From: Novosphingobium hassiacum
GTDB lineage: Bacteria; Pseudomonadota; Alphaproteobacteria; Sphingomonadales; Sphingomonadaceae
Assembly: GCF_014196055.1 (NCBI RefSeq)
Contig: NZ_JACICY010000005.1
Span: forward strand, 1-64,000
Direction: 5' to 3'
Length of the DNA stretch: 64,000 nt
The first letter of the stretch is position 1; the number at the start of each line of letters is the position of its first letter. The position numbers were made by a program, and so were the translations under genes. Shown one piece after another: positions 23,827 through 34,611 of this stretch. Below the pieces are notes generated by a model. The model was not told the origin of the DNA, did not search any database, and worked only from the letters and a program-made list of their open reading frames with translations.

Positions 23827-25907
23827 TATTGACCTCCGCCTTGAGACAGGGGGGGATTAAGGGGGGGAGAGGGGGGAGATGGTACCGAGATGAAGGGCGG
23901 ATCGGGCTCAGCACGGGGTGCAGCAGCATCGGTCTGGGCGTCGGTCGGCGCGAGGTCGGGCTTGCGCCCGGCTTCGACCCGTTCGGTCAGGTCTTCGTCG
24001 TCGGGCACCGGCTTCGGCGCGCTGCCACCAAACCTGGCAGCGAAGGAATTGTAGCTGTTCGCCATGCGCTGTTGGACATTTCCGCCCCACTGCTTTTCGA
24101 ACTCGTCGAGCACCGCCACCGCCTTGTCGGGCGCGAAGAGGTAGGTCATCACGTCGCGGGCGATGGGATAGGCCGCGCCCGAGCCACCGCCGTGCTCGAT
24201 CGCGACGGCGCAGGCGTACTTTGGCTTGTCGAACGGGGCAAAGCAGATGAAGTGGCCGTGGTCGCGATACTTCCACGCGCCGCTCTTGCCGTTGGCGATG
24301 TTTAGCCCGACGACTTGCGCCGTACCGGTCTTGCCCGCCATCAGCACATTATCGACCGGGATGCGCGCGCGCCCGGCGGTGCCGCGTCCGTTGACGACTT
24401 CGCTCATCGCAGCGTGGATGTAATCGAGGTGATCCTGACGGAAGCCCATCGACTTGGGCGGCGGGGCGTTCCGGTTGAGCAGCAGCTGCGGCATGACTTC
24501 ACGGCCCGAGGCGATGCGCGAGGCCATCACGGCTTGCTGGAGCGGATTGACGAGCATGTAGCCCTGTCCGATCGTGGCGTTGACCGTATCGTAGAGCGCC
24601 CATTCCTTCTTGTACTTGCGCATCTTCCAGGCAGGGTCCGGGACGGTGCCGTAGGACTGCCCCGGATAAGGCATCGGGAATTCCTGCCCGAGCCCGAGCC
24701 GCCTGGCCATCTTGGCAATGACGTCCATGCCGAGCTGCTGGGCGAAGTGATAAAAGTAGACGTCGCAGGACTGGTAGATGCCCTTGGCCATATCGACCGT
24801 GCCATGTCCGCGCCGCTGCCAGCAGTGGAACACGCGGTTGCCGACGCGCAGACCGCCGCTGCAGTTGACCGTGGCGTGGGGATCGAGCCCCGCTTCGAGG
24901 AACGACATCGCGACCATCGGCTTGACCGTGGAGCCGGGCGGATAGAGCCCGCGCAGGACCTTGTTGCGCAAGGGCACGTGATCGTCTTCGGACAGCATCT
25001 TCCATTCGATGCGCCCGATGCCGTCGGAAAAGCTGTTGGGATCGAAGCTGGGCATCGAGACCATCGCGAGAACGTCACCGGTGTCGCAGTCCATGACCAC
25101 GACCGAGCCGGATTCGAGACCGACGCGGCGCGCGGCGTAATCCTGCAGGCCGGCGTTGATGGTGAGCTGGATCGGCTTGCCCGGCACGTCCTCACGCGTG
25201 CCGAGATCGCGAACGATGCGGCCCGAGGCGGTGGCTTCCACGCGCCTTGCTCCGGGGACGCCGCGCAGGCGCACTTCGAACTGCTTTTCGAGGCCGTCCT
25301 TGCCGATCTTGAAACCCGGCGTGATCAGCAGCGGGTTGCGCTCCTTCTCGTAGTCCTCAGCCGAGGCTGCGCCGACATAGCCGACGAGGTGGCCGACCGC
25401 CGCGCCAGTAGGATAGAACCGCGAATAGCCACGCTGCGGGATGACCCCGGGCAGTTCGGGCAGGCGCACGCTGACCGCGGCGAACTTGTCCCAGTCGAGG
25501 CTCGACGCGACCTCAACGGGCTGGAAACCGCGTGCCTTGTCGAGCCTGTCGCGGATGTCTCGCACGCGGTCTGGCGGCAGCGCGAGCAGCTCCGCCAGCG
25601 TCTTCATCGTCTCGTCGGCATCCTCGACCCGGTCGGGGATGAGATCGACGCGGAAGTCGGCGCGGTTGGCGGCGAGCGCTTTGCCGAAGCGGTCGATGAC
25701 CCAGCCCCGGCGCGGGGGGATCAGCGTCAGGTTGACGCGGTTGCTTTCGGATTCGGCCTGATACTTCTCGTTCTGCGCGACGGCGAGGTAGCCGAGGCGC
25801 GTGGCCAGCAGCACGCCGACGCCGCCTTGCAGCGCGCCCATCACGAACGAGCGCCGCTCGAAGCGGTGCGTCAGGATGGCCGACGTGATCGGCAGCTTGG
25901 AGTTCAT
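23826..25907 (-). CDS. mrdA: Penicillin-binding protein 2 (MrdA)
   Basis: A 693-residue elongation transpeptidase. After one membrane anchor (about residues 20-42) come the pedestal/dimerisation region (LIPPRRGWVIDRFGKALAAN) and the transpeptidase domain with Ser326 in STVKPM, the SCD motif in YQSCDVYFYH and KTGTAQ. The ATG at 25907 is two bases from the mreD stop; the frame is open far upstream but that part overlaps mreD and is not protein-like. The last 60 residues are low complexity (Pro, Asp, Ala) and end in Ser-Pro-Pro runs encoded by a G/C homopolymer tract at about 23846-23880, an oddity that may vary in length. Confidence 0.95.
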   Translation of the reverse strand: MNSKLPITSAILTHRFERRSFVMGALQGGVGVLLATRLGYLAVAQNEKYQAESESNRVNLTLIPPRRGWVIDRFGKALAANRADFRVDLIPDRVEDADETMKTLAELLALPPDRVRDIRDRLDKARGFQPVEVASSLDWDKFAAVSVRLPELPGVIPQRGYSRFYPTGAAVGHLVGYVGAASAEDYEKERNPLLITPGFKIGKDGLEKQFEVRLRGVPGARRVEATASGRIVRDLGTREDVPGKPIQLTINAGLQDYAARRVGLESGSVVVMDCDTGDVLAMVSMPSFDPNSFSDGIGRIEWKMLSEDDHVPLRNKVLRGLYPPGSTVKPMVAMSFLEAGLDPHATVNCSGGLRVGNRVFHCWQRRGHGTVDMAKGIYQSCDVYFYHFAQQLGMDVIAKMARRLGLGQEFPMPYPGQSYGTVPDPAWKMRKYKKEWALYDTVNATIGQGYMLVNPLQQAVMASRIASGREVMPQLLLNRNAPPPKSMGFRQDHLDYIHAAMSEVVNGRGTAGRARIPVDNVLMAGKTGTAQVVGLNIANGKSGAWKYRDHGHFICFAPFDKPKYACAVAIEHGGGSGAAYPIARDVMTYLFAPDKAVAVLDEFEKQWGGNVQQRMANSYNSFAARFGGSAPKPVPDDEDLTERVEAGRKPDLAPTDAQTDAAAPRAEPDPPFISVPSPPSPPLNPPLSQGGGQ

Positions 25908-25909
25908 CC

Positions 25910-26464
25910 TCACAGCCGTTTCAACGGAATCAGGCGGATGCGATCGAGCAGCGCGACGATGCCTGTCATCACCGGATAGAGCACGAGCGATACCAGCACC
26001 TGTGGGGCGATCACCAAGGGCAGGAGATAGCCGGTGGCGAGGGTGGCGAGGGTCGAGCACAGGAACAGGTAGGCGGTCGTAAGCGAACCCGCGACCGCCC
26101 AGTCCCCGACGAAACCCCGCCAGCGGAACTGTTCGTCGACGACTTCCATCGCCAGCAAGGTCGCCGACCATAGCAGGATGCCCGAGCCGAACGGCTGGCC
26201 TGAGTAGAGATCGTCGAACAGGCCAAGCGGAAGTCCTGCCCAGACCGGCAGCATGCCGGGCCGCAACATGCGCCACGCAAGCAGCATCATGTAGGCGATC
26301 GGCGGCAGGATCGGCGCAGAGGCGATGATCGGGGAGAAGTTCGCCATCGACGCGAGCATGATCGTCAGCCACGGCAGGCCGGTTGCGAGCAACGGGAGCG
26401 GCGCGCGGTTGATGCGGTTTCGCGTGATGTCACTCGTCGATTTACGCAGGTCGTACCACGTCAC
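25910..26464 (-). CDS. mreD: Rod-shape protein MreD
   Basis: A 184-residue inner-membrane protein with five or six helices and the MreD signature PPIAYMMLLAWRMLRPGMLP followed by LPLGLFDDLYSGQPFGSG. GTG 26464 overlaps the mreC stop by 4 bp. It works with MreC to link MreB to the elongasome. Position between mreC and mrdA is standard. Confidence 0.93.
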   Translation of the reverse strand: MTWYDLRKSTSDITRNRINRAPLPLLATGLPWLTIMLASMANFSPIIASAPILPPIAYMMLLAWRMLRPGMLPVWAGLPLGLFDDLYSGQPFGSGILLWSATLLAMEVVDEQFRWRGFVGDWAVAGSLTTAYLFLCSTLATLATGYLLPLVIAPQVLVSLVLYPVMTGIVALLDRIRLIPLKRL

Positions 26465-27366
26465 GGTGTTTCGGAGGTGCTTTTTACACCGTCCTTCTCG
26501 ATCTGTTCGAGCTGCATCAGCGCTTGCTGGCGATAGGCCGGTTGGACCACCACGAATTCGTTGTCGGCGGGATCGGCGGCGAGATGGCCGATTGCCCCGT
26601 CACGGTGCGGCTCGGTTGCCACGGCGACCGGAATGCCGGGAGGGTACAGCCCGCCCGATCCGGACGTGACGAAGACATCGCCCTTTTTCACCGGGTTCAC
26701 GCCCATGTTGATCAGGCGGATGTCGATGCGCCCGTTCGATGCGCCTTGCACAAAAGCGGCAAGGCCATCGCGGACGCGGCGGACCGGCACCACGTTTTCG
26801 GGATCGGTGATCAGCAGGACACGCGCGGTGTTGGGACCGGCCTCGATCACGCGACCGATCAGGCCGGCCGCGGCGCGGACCGGTTGGCCCGCTTGCACGC
26901 CGAGGCGGCTGCCGACATCGATCACCGCAAAGCGGCGGGTGCTGGCTGCGGTCGAGCCGATCAGGTGCGCAGTCGCGACCGGGCGGTTGGCGGTATCGAC
27001 GATGCCGAGGAGCGCCTTCAATCGGCGGTTTTCGTCCTGCAGCGACTGCATGGTCACGGCGTTCGCGCGCGCGGCCTCGACTTCGCGGGTAAGCGCCGCG
27101 TTCTGGCGGCCTGCGTTGAAATAGGCACCGACGGCGGCGATGACGCCTTGGCTGGTGGCGCGGCCTTTCGCGCCTGCCTGCCCCATCGGCCGGGCCACTT
27201 CGGAAGCGGACGACCGGGCAAAGGAAAACGCATCCGGGTTGATCAGCGAAACGGCGACCACAGCGATCCCGGCCACGACGCCGATAATGGCGATCACGTA
27301 GCCAGTGAACACACCGTATTGCGCCCTGCGCGAATTGCCCGGGCGCCGGTCCTGCGACCGCGCCAT
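26461..27366 (-). CDS. mreC: Rod-shape protein MreC
   Basis: A 301-residue bitopic protein: one membrane helix at about residues 20-42 (YVIAIIGVVAGIAVVAVSLI), a coiled coil (about 80-115, ALTREVEAARANAVTMQSL), then the periplasmic double beta-barrel with FAVIDVGSRLGVQAGQPV, VLLITDPENVVPVR and GVNPVKKGDVFVTSGSGGLY. It scaffolds PBP2 and RodA. It lies 63 bp after mreB in the same operon and overlaps mreD. Confidence 0.95.
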   Translation of the reverse strand: MARSQDRRPGNSRRAQYGVFTGYVIAIIGVVAGIAVVAVSLINPDAFSFARSSASEVARPMGQAGAKGRATSQGVIAAVGAYFNAGRQNAALTREVEAARANAVTMQSLQDENRRLKALLGIVDTANRPVATAHLIGSTAASTRRFAVIDVGSRLGVQAGQPVRAAAGLIGRVIEAGPNTARVLLITDPENVVPVRRVRDGLAAFVQGASNGRIDIRLINMGVNPVKKGDVFVTSGSGGLYPPGIPVAVATEPHRDGAIGHLAADPADNEFVVVQPAYRQQALMQLEQIEKDGVKSTSETP

Positions 27367-27429
27367 CCGTTCACCCCTTCAATCAGCCCCGTCCAGAAGC
27401 CGCTCTGCAACCATTATGCTCTAATGCGA

Positions 27430-28650
<1,221 letters not shown>

Positions 28651-28667
28651 CTAGGCTTGGCCGGGCC

Positions 28668-30455
28668 ATGCGAGTCATCCGCCGTCTTCCCGAAACGCTG
28701 ATCAACCGGATCGCCGCTGGCGAGGTGGTCGAACGCCCTGCCAGCGCGCTCAAGGAACTGGTCGAGAACGCCATCGATGCGGGGTCTGGACAAATCCACG
28801 TGCGGCTGTCGGAGGGCGGGCTGGCGCTGATCGAGGTGTCGGACGACGGTTGCGGCATGGACCCTGCCGAGATCGAACTGGCGCTGGCGCGGCATGCGAC
28901 ATCCAAGCTGCCGGATGAGGCGATCGAGGAGGTGGAAACGCTCGGGTTCCGGGGCGAGGCCTTGCCGTCGATCGCTTCGGTGGCGCGGGTAACGATCGAG
29001 AGCCGCCCGCAAGGCAGCGCGGATGGCTGGCGGCGGGTGATCGACAACGGGGCGCTCGTGTCCGAAGGGCCAGCGGCGCTACCTCCCGGCACGCGGGTGC
29101 GGGTTGAACAGTTGTTCGAGAAGATCCCGGCGCGGCGCAAATTCCTGCGCAGTGCGCGGTCGGAATGGGCGGCGTCGCTGGATGTGGTGCGCAGGCTGGC
29201 GATGGCGCGGCCGGATATCGGCTTCACGCTCGAGCATGATGGCCGACGCGCGCTGCAGGTGCAGCCGGATGATACGCTGGCCACGCGGGTGGCGCAGCTT
29301 GTGGCGCGCGAACTGGCGGGCAATTCAGTCGCGGTCGATCTGGTGCGTGGTGAGTACCACCTGACCGGGGTGGCGGGCTTGCCGACTTACAACCGCGGGG
29401 TAGCCGATCACCAGTACCTGTTCGTCAACGGGCGGCCGGTGAAGGACCGTTTGCTGATCGGCGCGGTGCGCGGGGCCTATGCCGACATGCTGGCGCGCGA
29501 CCGTCATGCGGTGCTGGCGTTGTTCCTGCAGGTGCCGGGGTCTGAGGTCGATGTGAACGTGCATCCGGCCAAGACCGAGGTGCGCTTCCGCGATCCGCAA
29601 CTGGTGCGCGGGTTGGTGGTGTCGGGGCTGCGGCATGCGCTGTCGAGCGGGGACCGGCGTTCGGCGCAGGCGCCTTCGGCAAGCGCGATGGCGGCATGGC
29701 AGGCTGAGCCGGTGGCGCCTTCGCCTCAGGGCAATATCTTCGCGCAGCAGTGGCGGCCCGAAGCGCGGGTGAGTGATGCGGGGCAGGCCTGGCGGGGGTA
29801 TGAGCAGGCCGTCATGGCACCGCTGGCCGGGCGCGCCGAGGTTGCGTCCGAGCCTGTCGCTGCGTCGGCGCAGCATCCGCTGGGCGTGGCGCGGGGGCAG
29901 GTGGCGAACACCTATATTGTCGCCGAGGCCGAGGATGGGTTGGTGATCGTCGACCAGCACGCGGCGCATGAGCGGTTGGTGCTGGAGCGGTTGCGGGCGG
30001 CGGGCGCGGGGCAGGGCGCGTCTGCGTCGCAGGCGCTGCTGTTGCCCGAAGTCGTGGACCTGGAGGAGGTCGCCTGCGATCGGCTCCAGGAGGCAGCGGA
30101 CAAGCTGGCAGAGTTTGGGTTGGTGCTGGAGCGGTTCGGGCCGGGCGCGGTGCTGGTGCGCGCGATACCGGCGGCGCTGGGCAAGGGGGATCCGATACAA
30201 TTGGTGCGCGACGTGGCCGACGATCTGGCGCAGACTGGCGATGCGCTGTTGCTGGGCGAGAAGCTCGACCTGATCCTGGCGACGATGGCGTGTCATGGGT
30301 CGGTGCGGGCGGGCCGGACGTTGTCGGTCGTGGAAATGAACGCCTTGCTGCGCGAGATGGAAGTGACGCCGCGCTCGGGCCAGTGCAATCATGGCAGGCC
30401 GACGTGGGTCAAGCTGGCGCATGGCGATATCGAGAAGCTGTTCGGGAGAAAGTAA
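28668..30455 (+). CDS. mutL: DNA mismatch repair protein MutL
   Basis: A 595-residue GHKL ATPase. The N-terminal half has LVENAIDAGSG, DDGCGMDP, GFRGEALPSIASV and LFVNGRPVKDR. The C-terminal dimerisation domain contains DQHAAHERLVLE, which fits the DQHA-x2-E-x4-E endonuclease motif, and CNHGRPT near the end, so it should nick DNA itself and not depend on MutH. The region between (about 325-410) is a Pro/Ala/Gln-rich linker. The next gene begins within its stop codon. Confidence 0.95.
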   Translation: MRVIRRLPETLINRIAAGEVVERPASALKELVENAIDAGSGQIHVRLSEGGLALIEVSDDGCGMDPAEIELALARHATSKLPDEAIEEVETLGFRGEALPSIASVARVTIESRPQGSADGWRRVIDNGALVSEGPAALPPGTRVRVEQLFEKIPARRKFLRSARSEWAASLDVVRRLAMARPDIGFTLEHDGRRALQVQPDDTLATRVAQLVARELAGNSVAVDLVRGEYHLTGVAGLPTYNRGVADHQYLFVNGRPVKDRLLIGAVRGAYADMLARDRHAVLALFLQVPGSEVDVNVHPAKTEVRFRDPQLVRGLVVSGLRHALSSGDRRSAQAPSASAMAAWQAEPVAPSPQGNIFAQQWRPEARVSDAGQAWRGYEQAVMAPLAGRAEVASEPVAASAQHPLGVARGQVANTYIVAEAEDGLVIVDQHAAHERLVLERLRAAGAGQGASASQALLLPEVVDLEEVACDRLQEAADKLAEFGLVLERFGPGAVLVRAIPAALGKGDPIQLVRDVADDLAQTGDALLLGEKLDLILATMACHGSVRAGRTLSVVEMNALLREMEVTPRSGQCNHGRPTWVKLAHGDIEKLFGRK

Positions 30456-30937
30456 TGCGGTTCGCGGTGGTCTTGATCGGGGTGGCGCTGCTCGCGGGGT
30501 GCAAGGACAGCGAGCAGACCGACGAGCAGGCCATTGCAGCGGTCAATGCCGCGCAGGATGTCAGGCCGCCGGTGCAGCCTATAACGCCACAGGTGATCCT
30601 GTATCCCGATATCACCACGAACAAGCTGCACGGGACGGGCTGCGCGTTTGTGGCCGATGGCGGGGGGATGGGCGCGGTGCTGCTGGCGCAGGGCGATCGC
30701 GCGTACATCAAGCTGGCAGACAAGATCGTCGCGCTGGCCTCGGACGCCGGAAGCGCCAACATGCCGCTGGGGAGCTGGTCGCGTTATACGGGCAAGGAAT
30801 ATGCGCTGGTGGTCAAGGCGGATGGTCCGGTGCCGGCGAGCGATGCGGCACGATTCGACGGCGGGCTGGTGATCACCGATGCGTTCGAGCGGCCGGTGTA
30901 TCAGGCGCGCGGCAGTTTCCAGTGCCGCGCGATCTGA
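30455..30937 (+). CDS. Putative lipoprotein, unknown function
   Basis: A 160-residue protein. The lipoprotein signal peptide MRFAVVLIGVALLAGC is immediate, and the mature part contains NKLHGTGCAFVADGGGMGAV, DRAYIKLADKIVAL and an end FERPVYQARGSFQCRA. No named domain was recognised, though the sequence looks conserved rather than random. The ATG shares one base with the mutL stop (TAATG) and GGGAGAAAG precedes it, so it is co-expressed with mutL. It probably sits in the inner or outer membrane facing the periplasm. Confidence 0.75.
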   Translation: MRFAVVLIGVALLAGCKDSEQTDEQAIAAVNAAQDVRPPVQPITPQVILYPDITTNKLHGTGCAFVADGGGMGAVLLAQGDRAYIKLADKIVALASDAGSANMPLGSWSRYTGKEYALVVKADGPVPASDAARFDGGLVITDAFERPVYQARGSFQCRAI

Positions 30938-30943
30938 GCGAGA

Positions 30944-31753
30944 TCAGCTCAGCGCTTTGCCGAACAGTCCTGCACGCGCCGGTAGCGGATCGGGGATGAT
31001 GCGGTAGCGTGACAGGATCAGGCTGAACACGCCGAACAGGAGCAGGCCCGCCGCGACCAGCGAGAATGCTGGCCCCATGTCACGCAGATCGTTGATGGCG
31101 CCGCCGAGCGAGCGCACTTCGCTGCTGCGCTCCAACCACGCCGAACGGAGCAAGGACCAGCCGATCAGCGCGAACACGACTCCGCGGGCGGCATGTCCGG
31201 CGCGTCCGATCCAGCAGGTTGCGGCAGGGGCGGTGTGCGAAACGTGCTTCATGAAGCTGGCGGTGATCGCGTTGCGCGCCTGAAATGCTCCTGCGATCAG
31301 CAGGGCGATCCCGGCGATACCGAGAACGGTCTCGCCCAAGGGGAAGCCGAGCACGCTTTGCGCCATTTCCGACGATTGGTCATCGCCGGATTTCCGAGCG
31401 CCGCTGGCAACCTTGGTGGCGGTCCAGGCCATGGCGGTATGGACAATGGCACTGACGAAATAGCCGATGCGGTGGCCGATGCCCTTGGGGTCTGTGCCCT
31501 TGCGCTCGATATCGAAGAGAGCCCCGGACAAGCGGTAGAGCGCGTATCCGACGAGGCCTGCTGCGGCGAGGTAGAGGACAAGCGCGCCACCCGGGATGTC
31601 AGCGATCCACGCGAAGGCATCGCCCGCGCCATCATCGACGGTTTCGCGTGCCGCTGTGGTGAGCGCGAGATAGCCGAGCAGGACGTAGACTGCGCCGCGT
31701 GCGGCAAAGCCTATTCTGGCAAGGAGTGTAAGCTGTTCCGATTTGTCGACCAT
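30944..31753 (-). CDS. DUF1206 membrane protein
   Basis: A 269-residue protein with six membrane helices in three DUF1206 repeats, each beginning with a RxGxxARGxVxxLxG pattern: LARIGFAARGAVYVLLGYLA, IGHRIGYFVSAIVHTAMAW and GRAGHAARGVVFALIGWSLL. Function of the family is unknown. It faces mutL and its lipoprotein gene, with six bases between the stops. The ATG at 31753 is chosen over upstream frame extension because homology starts there. Confidence 0.85.
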   Translation of the reverse strand: MVDKSEQLTLLARIGFAARGAVYVLLGYLALTTAARETVDDGAGDAFAWIADIPGGALVLYLAAAGLVGYALYRLSGALFDIERKGTDPKGIGHRIGYFVSAIVHTAMAWTATKVASGARKSGDDQSSEMAQSVLGFPLGETVLGIAGIALLIAGAFQARNAITASFMKHVSHTAPAATCWIGRAGHAARGVVFALIGWSLLRSAWLERSSEVRSLGGAINDLRDMGPAFSLVAAGLLLFGVFSLILSRYRIIPDPLPARAGLFGKALS

Positions 31754-31835
31754 GACCCGTTCGAGGCTCCCGCTTGTGGACGGCCTCTGAACGTGTCGGG
31801 AGCACAATGGTGCCCTTCAACTTATCGTATTGTAA

Positions 31836-32936
31836 TCAGACGTTGAACTTGAAGTGGAGTACGTCGCCGTCCTTGAGCACGTATTCCTTGCCCTCCTGGC
31901 GCAGTTTGCCCGCATCGCGCGCGGCGCTTTCACCACCCAGGGTGACGAAATCGTCATAGGCGATGGTTTCGGCGCGGATGAAGCCGCGTTGCATGTCGGA
32001 GTGGATCTCGCCCGCTGCCTCGGGAGCCTTCGCGCCCTGATGAACCGTCCAGGCGCGGGCTTCCTTGGGGCCGACGGTGAAGAACGTGAGCAGATGCAGC
32101 AATTCGTAGCCCGAGCGGATGATCCGCGCGAGCCCGGCTTCGGTCAGGCCCAGTTCGGTCAGAAACTCGGCGCGGTCTTCCAGCGGCATCGTCACGATTT
32201 CCGCTTCGATCGCGGCTGACACCACGACCGCGTTCGCACCTTCGGCCTTGGCCTTTTCGAATACACGCGCTGAAAACGCGTTGCCGGTGGAAGCGCTTTC
32301 TTCCTCTACGTTGCAAACGTAGAGCACCGGCTTGGCCGTAAGGAGTTGCGCCTGCGCAAACACGCGGGCCTCATCCTCGTCCTTGGGCACGGTCAGGCGG
32401 GCGGGCTTGCCTTCGCGCAGCAGTTCGAGCGCCTGACCCAGCACCGAAGCGATGATCTTCGATTCCTTATCGCCCTGCGCCGATTTCTTGATCGCGGCGG
32501 GCACCCGTTTTTCGAGGCTTTCGAGATCCGACAGCATCAACTCGGTCTCAACCGTTTCGGCATCGGAAATTGGATCGATCCGGTTGTCGACGTGCTGGAT
32601 GTCGACGTTCTCGAAGCAGCGCAGCACGTGGACGATCGCGTCGACCTCGCGGATGTTGCCGAGGAACTGGTTGCCGAGGCCTTCGCCCTTGGATGCGCCG
32701 CGCACGAGGCCGGCGATATCGACGAAGCCCAACTGGGTCGGGATGATCTTCTGGCTGCCGGCGATGCGCGCCAGTTCATCGAGGCGCGGGTCGGGCACGC
32801 CGACGTTGCCGACGTTGGGCTCGATCGTGCAGAACGGATAGTTCGCGGCCTGCGCCGCCTGCGTTTCGGTCAGCGCATTGAACAATGTCGACTTGCCGAC
32901 ATTGGGAAGCCCGACGATCCCGCAACGAAAACCCAT
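31836..32936 (-). CDS. ychF: Redox-regulated ATPase/GTPase YchF
   Basis: An Obg-superfamily P-loop protein of 366 residues, normal for YchF/OLA1. It contains G1 GLPNVGKSTLFNALT, G3 DIAGLVRGASKGEGLGN, the NyxE-type altered G4 typical of an ATP-preferring member (VCNVEEE), and a TGS domain at the C-terminus (RAWTVHQGAKAPEAAG). The start is ATG 32936 with AAGGAG seven bases upstream. It binds the ribosome and is a stress regulator in other bacteria. It is followed by the DUF1206 gene in the same direction after 82 bp. Confidence 0.95.
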   Translation of the reverse strand: MGFRCGIVGLPNVGKSTLFNALTETQAAQAANYPFCTIEPNVGNVGVPDPRLDELARIAGSQKIIPTQLGFVDIAGLVRGASKGEGLGNQFLGNIREVDAIVHVLRCFENVDIQHVDNRIDPISDAETVETELMLSDLESLEKRVPAAIKKSAQGDKESKIIASVLGQALELLREGKPARLTVPKDEDEARVFAQAQLLTAKPVLYVCNVEEESASTGNAFSARVFEKAKAEGANAVVVSAAIEAEIVTMPLEDRAEFLTELGLTEAGLARIIRSGYELLHLLTFFTVGPKEARAWTVHQGAKAPEAAGEIHSDMQRGFIRAETIAYDDFVTLGGESAARDAGKLRQEGKEYVLKDGDVLHFKFNV

Positions 32937-33071
32937 TACCAAACTCCTTGTTCGCTCGCGCCCTTAGCGATGGTTCGAGGTTTTGGAAACCTTCACGGCC
33001 GATTTGGCCGCGAGCGACTTTCAAAGGGGTGATTTTACGAATGCTTCAGGGCTTTGCGGCAAGGTATCATC

Positions 33072-34595
33072 ATGAAAAGGACGATGCTGCTCCCCGTCGT
33101 GTCACTTGCACTGTGCCTTGCTGCGTGCGGTGAGGGTTCTGTTGACCGCGTCGAGCGCGCGCGTGCCGAGATTGCCGCCATGGAACTCGGCGCAGCCCGC
33201 GTCGATCTGGCAGCGGCGCTCGACGAAAAGGGCGACGACGCCGAACTGCTGACGTTGCTGGCCGGGGTGCAGTTGCGTCTGGGCGATGGCGACGGTGCCG
33301 ATGCGACCGCGCGGCGGCTCGAACAGCTAGGTCGCGGCGGTCCCGAACTTGCGCGGATCAAGGCAGAAGCGACGTTGCTGCGTGGCCGTCCTGAAGATGC
33401 GCTCGCGCTACTGGGCAACGACAACACGCCGGGCGCGTGGCGCATAAGAGCTGCGGCAAAGTCCGCGCTTGGCGATTCCAATGGCGCGCTCGACGCGCTG
33501 CGGCGTGGTGCTGCGGCGGGGGGCGATGCCTTGCTGCTGCGCGACTATGCGCGCTTCCTGATCGATGCGCGGGATCTCGATGGCGCGGACCAGCAGGTTG
33601 CCGCGCTTGCCCGCATCCAGCCGGACGGCTTCGATGCACTGATGCTGAGCGCGGACATCGCGTCTCGACGGGGCCGGATGGCCGATGCGCACACGGTGCT
33701 GGAGCGCGCTGCCAAGCGCTATCCGCGCGTGCCCGACCCGTGGATCGCGCGAGCGACGGTCTATGACATGCAGGGCAAGCTTGACGAGGCGGTGGCGATG
33801 ACCGCTCGCGCGGCTGCGATTGCGCCCGACGACCCGCGGGTGATCGACCTCAAGGTCCAGTTCGCGAGCATGAAGGGCGAGTGGGAAAAAGTCCGCACGA
33901 TCCTGTCAAAGGATGAAGCCAAGCTTGAGCCGACATCCGCCAATGCGCTGTCCTATGCCGAGGCGATGCTGCAGTTGGGACATCCCGAGCAGGCCCGCGC
34001 GATGTTCCAGCGCGCGCTGACCCGATCGCCGAACAACCCCTATTCGCGGCTGATGCTGGCGCAGGCGCAGCTGGCGACGGGCGATGCAGCGGCGGCCTAC
34101 GCCACCGTGCGGCCGCTCTCGGACAGCGTCCTGGCAGGCCCGCGCGAGCTTGAACTTGCCGAGAAGGCTGCGCGTGCGATCGATAGCGCGGATGCCGCGA
34201 CGCTACGCGAGCGGCTGGCATCCGCAAAGCAAAGTGCCGCGCAGGACCTTTCCCGCAAGGGGCAGGCCGCGTTCGACAAGGAAGACTGGAATTCGGCCGT
34301 CGCAGCCTATGCGCAACTGGCGCAGATGGGCGAGGACGCCGAAGTGCTCAAGCGCCTGGCGCTGGCATTGAGCCACGCCGGGCGCACCGACGAGGCCATT
34401 GCCGCCGCCGACCGGGCGCGCACGCTGCGGCCCGAGGACCCTGATACCGTCTATATGGCAGGCTATGTCCGCGCCGCCGCGGGCAGGGATCGCGCGATGG
34501 CGCTATCCCTGCTTCGGCAGGCAAGTCAGGCAGACCCTGGCAACGCGCAGTTCAAACGCAGTCTGGCGCGGTACTCCGACCCCGGCGGAGCCTGA
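33072..34595 (+). CDS. TPR-repeat lipoprotein (PrsT-like), copy 1
   Basis: A 507-residue protein with a lipoprotein signal (LLPVVSLALCLAAC) followed by many tetratricopeptide-like repeats to the end, for example TVLERAAKRYPRVPDPWIAR and RAMFQRALTRSPNNPYSRLM. It resembles the TPR lipoproteins associated with PEP-CTERM exopolysaccharide systems in sphingomonads. The ATG at 33072 follows an AAGG. It faces a small PEP-CTERM gene whose stop is 16 bp away, and a paralogue at 35240 has the same arrangement. The role is probably scaffolding in the periplasm; partners are unknown. Confidence 0.85.
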   Translation: MKRTMLLPVVSLALCLAACGEGSVDRVERARAEIAAMELGAARVDLAAALDEKGDDAELLTLLAGVQLRLGDGDGADATARRLEQLGRGGPELARIKAEATLLRGRPEDALALLGNDNTPGAWRIRAAAKSALGDSNGALDALRRGAAAGGDALLLRDYARFLIDARDLDGADQQVAALARIQPDGFDALMLSADIASRRGRMADAHTVLERAAKRYPRVPDPWIARATVYDMQGKLDEAVAMTARAAAIAPDDPRVIDLKVQFASMKGEWEKVRTILSKDEAKLEPTSANALSYAEAMLQLGHPEQARAMFQRALTRSPNNPYSRLMLAQAQLATGDAAAAYATVRPLSDSVLAGPRELELAEKAARAIDSADAATLRERLASAKQSAAQDLSRKGQAAFDKEDWNSAVAAYAQLAQMGEDAEVLKRLALALSHAGRTDEAIAAADRARTLRPEDPDTVYMAGYVRAAAGRDRAMALSLLRQASQADPGNAQFKRSLARYSDPGGA

Positions 34596-34611
34596 GTACC
34601 GGCAAGGCCGT

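Noticed and set aside
24315..25979. 554-codon plus-strand frame opposite mrdA
   Set aside because: Antisense shadow of a high-GC gene; His/Asp/Arg-rich, no start signal, and mrdA is certain.
25908..26372. 155-codon N-terminal extension of mrdA
   Set aside because: It overlaps mreD completely and has no protein-like character; ATG 25907 fits the family.
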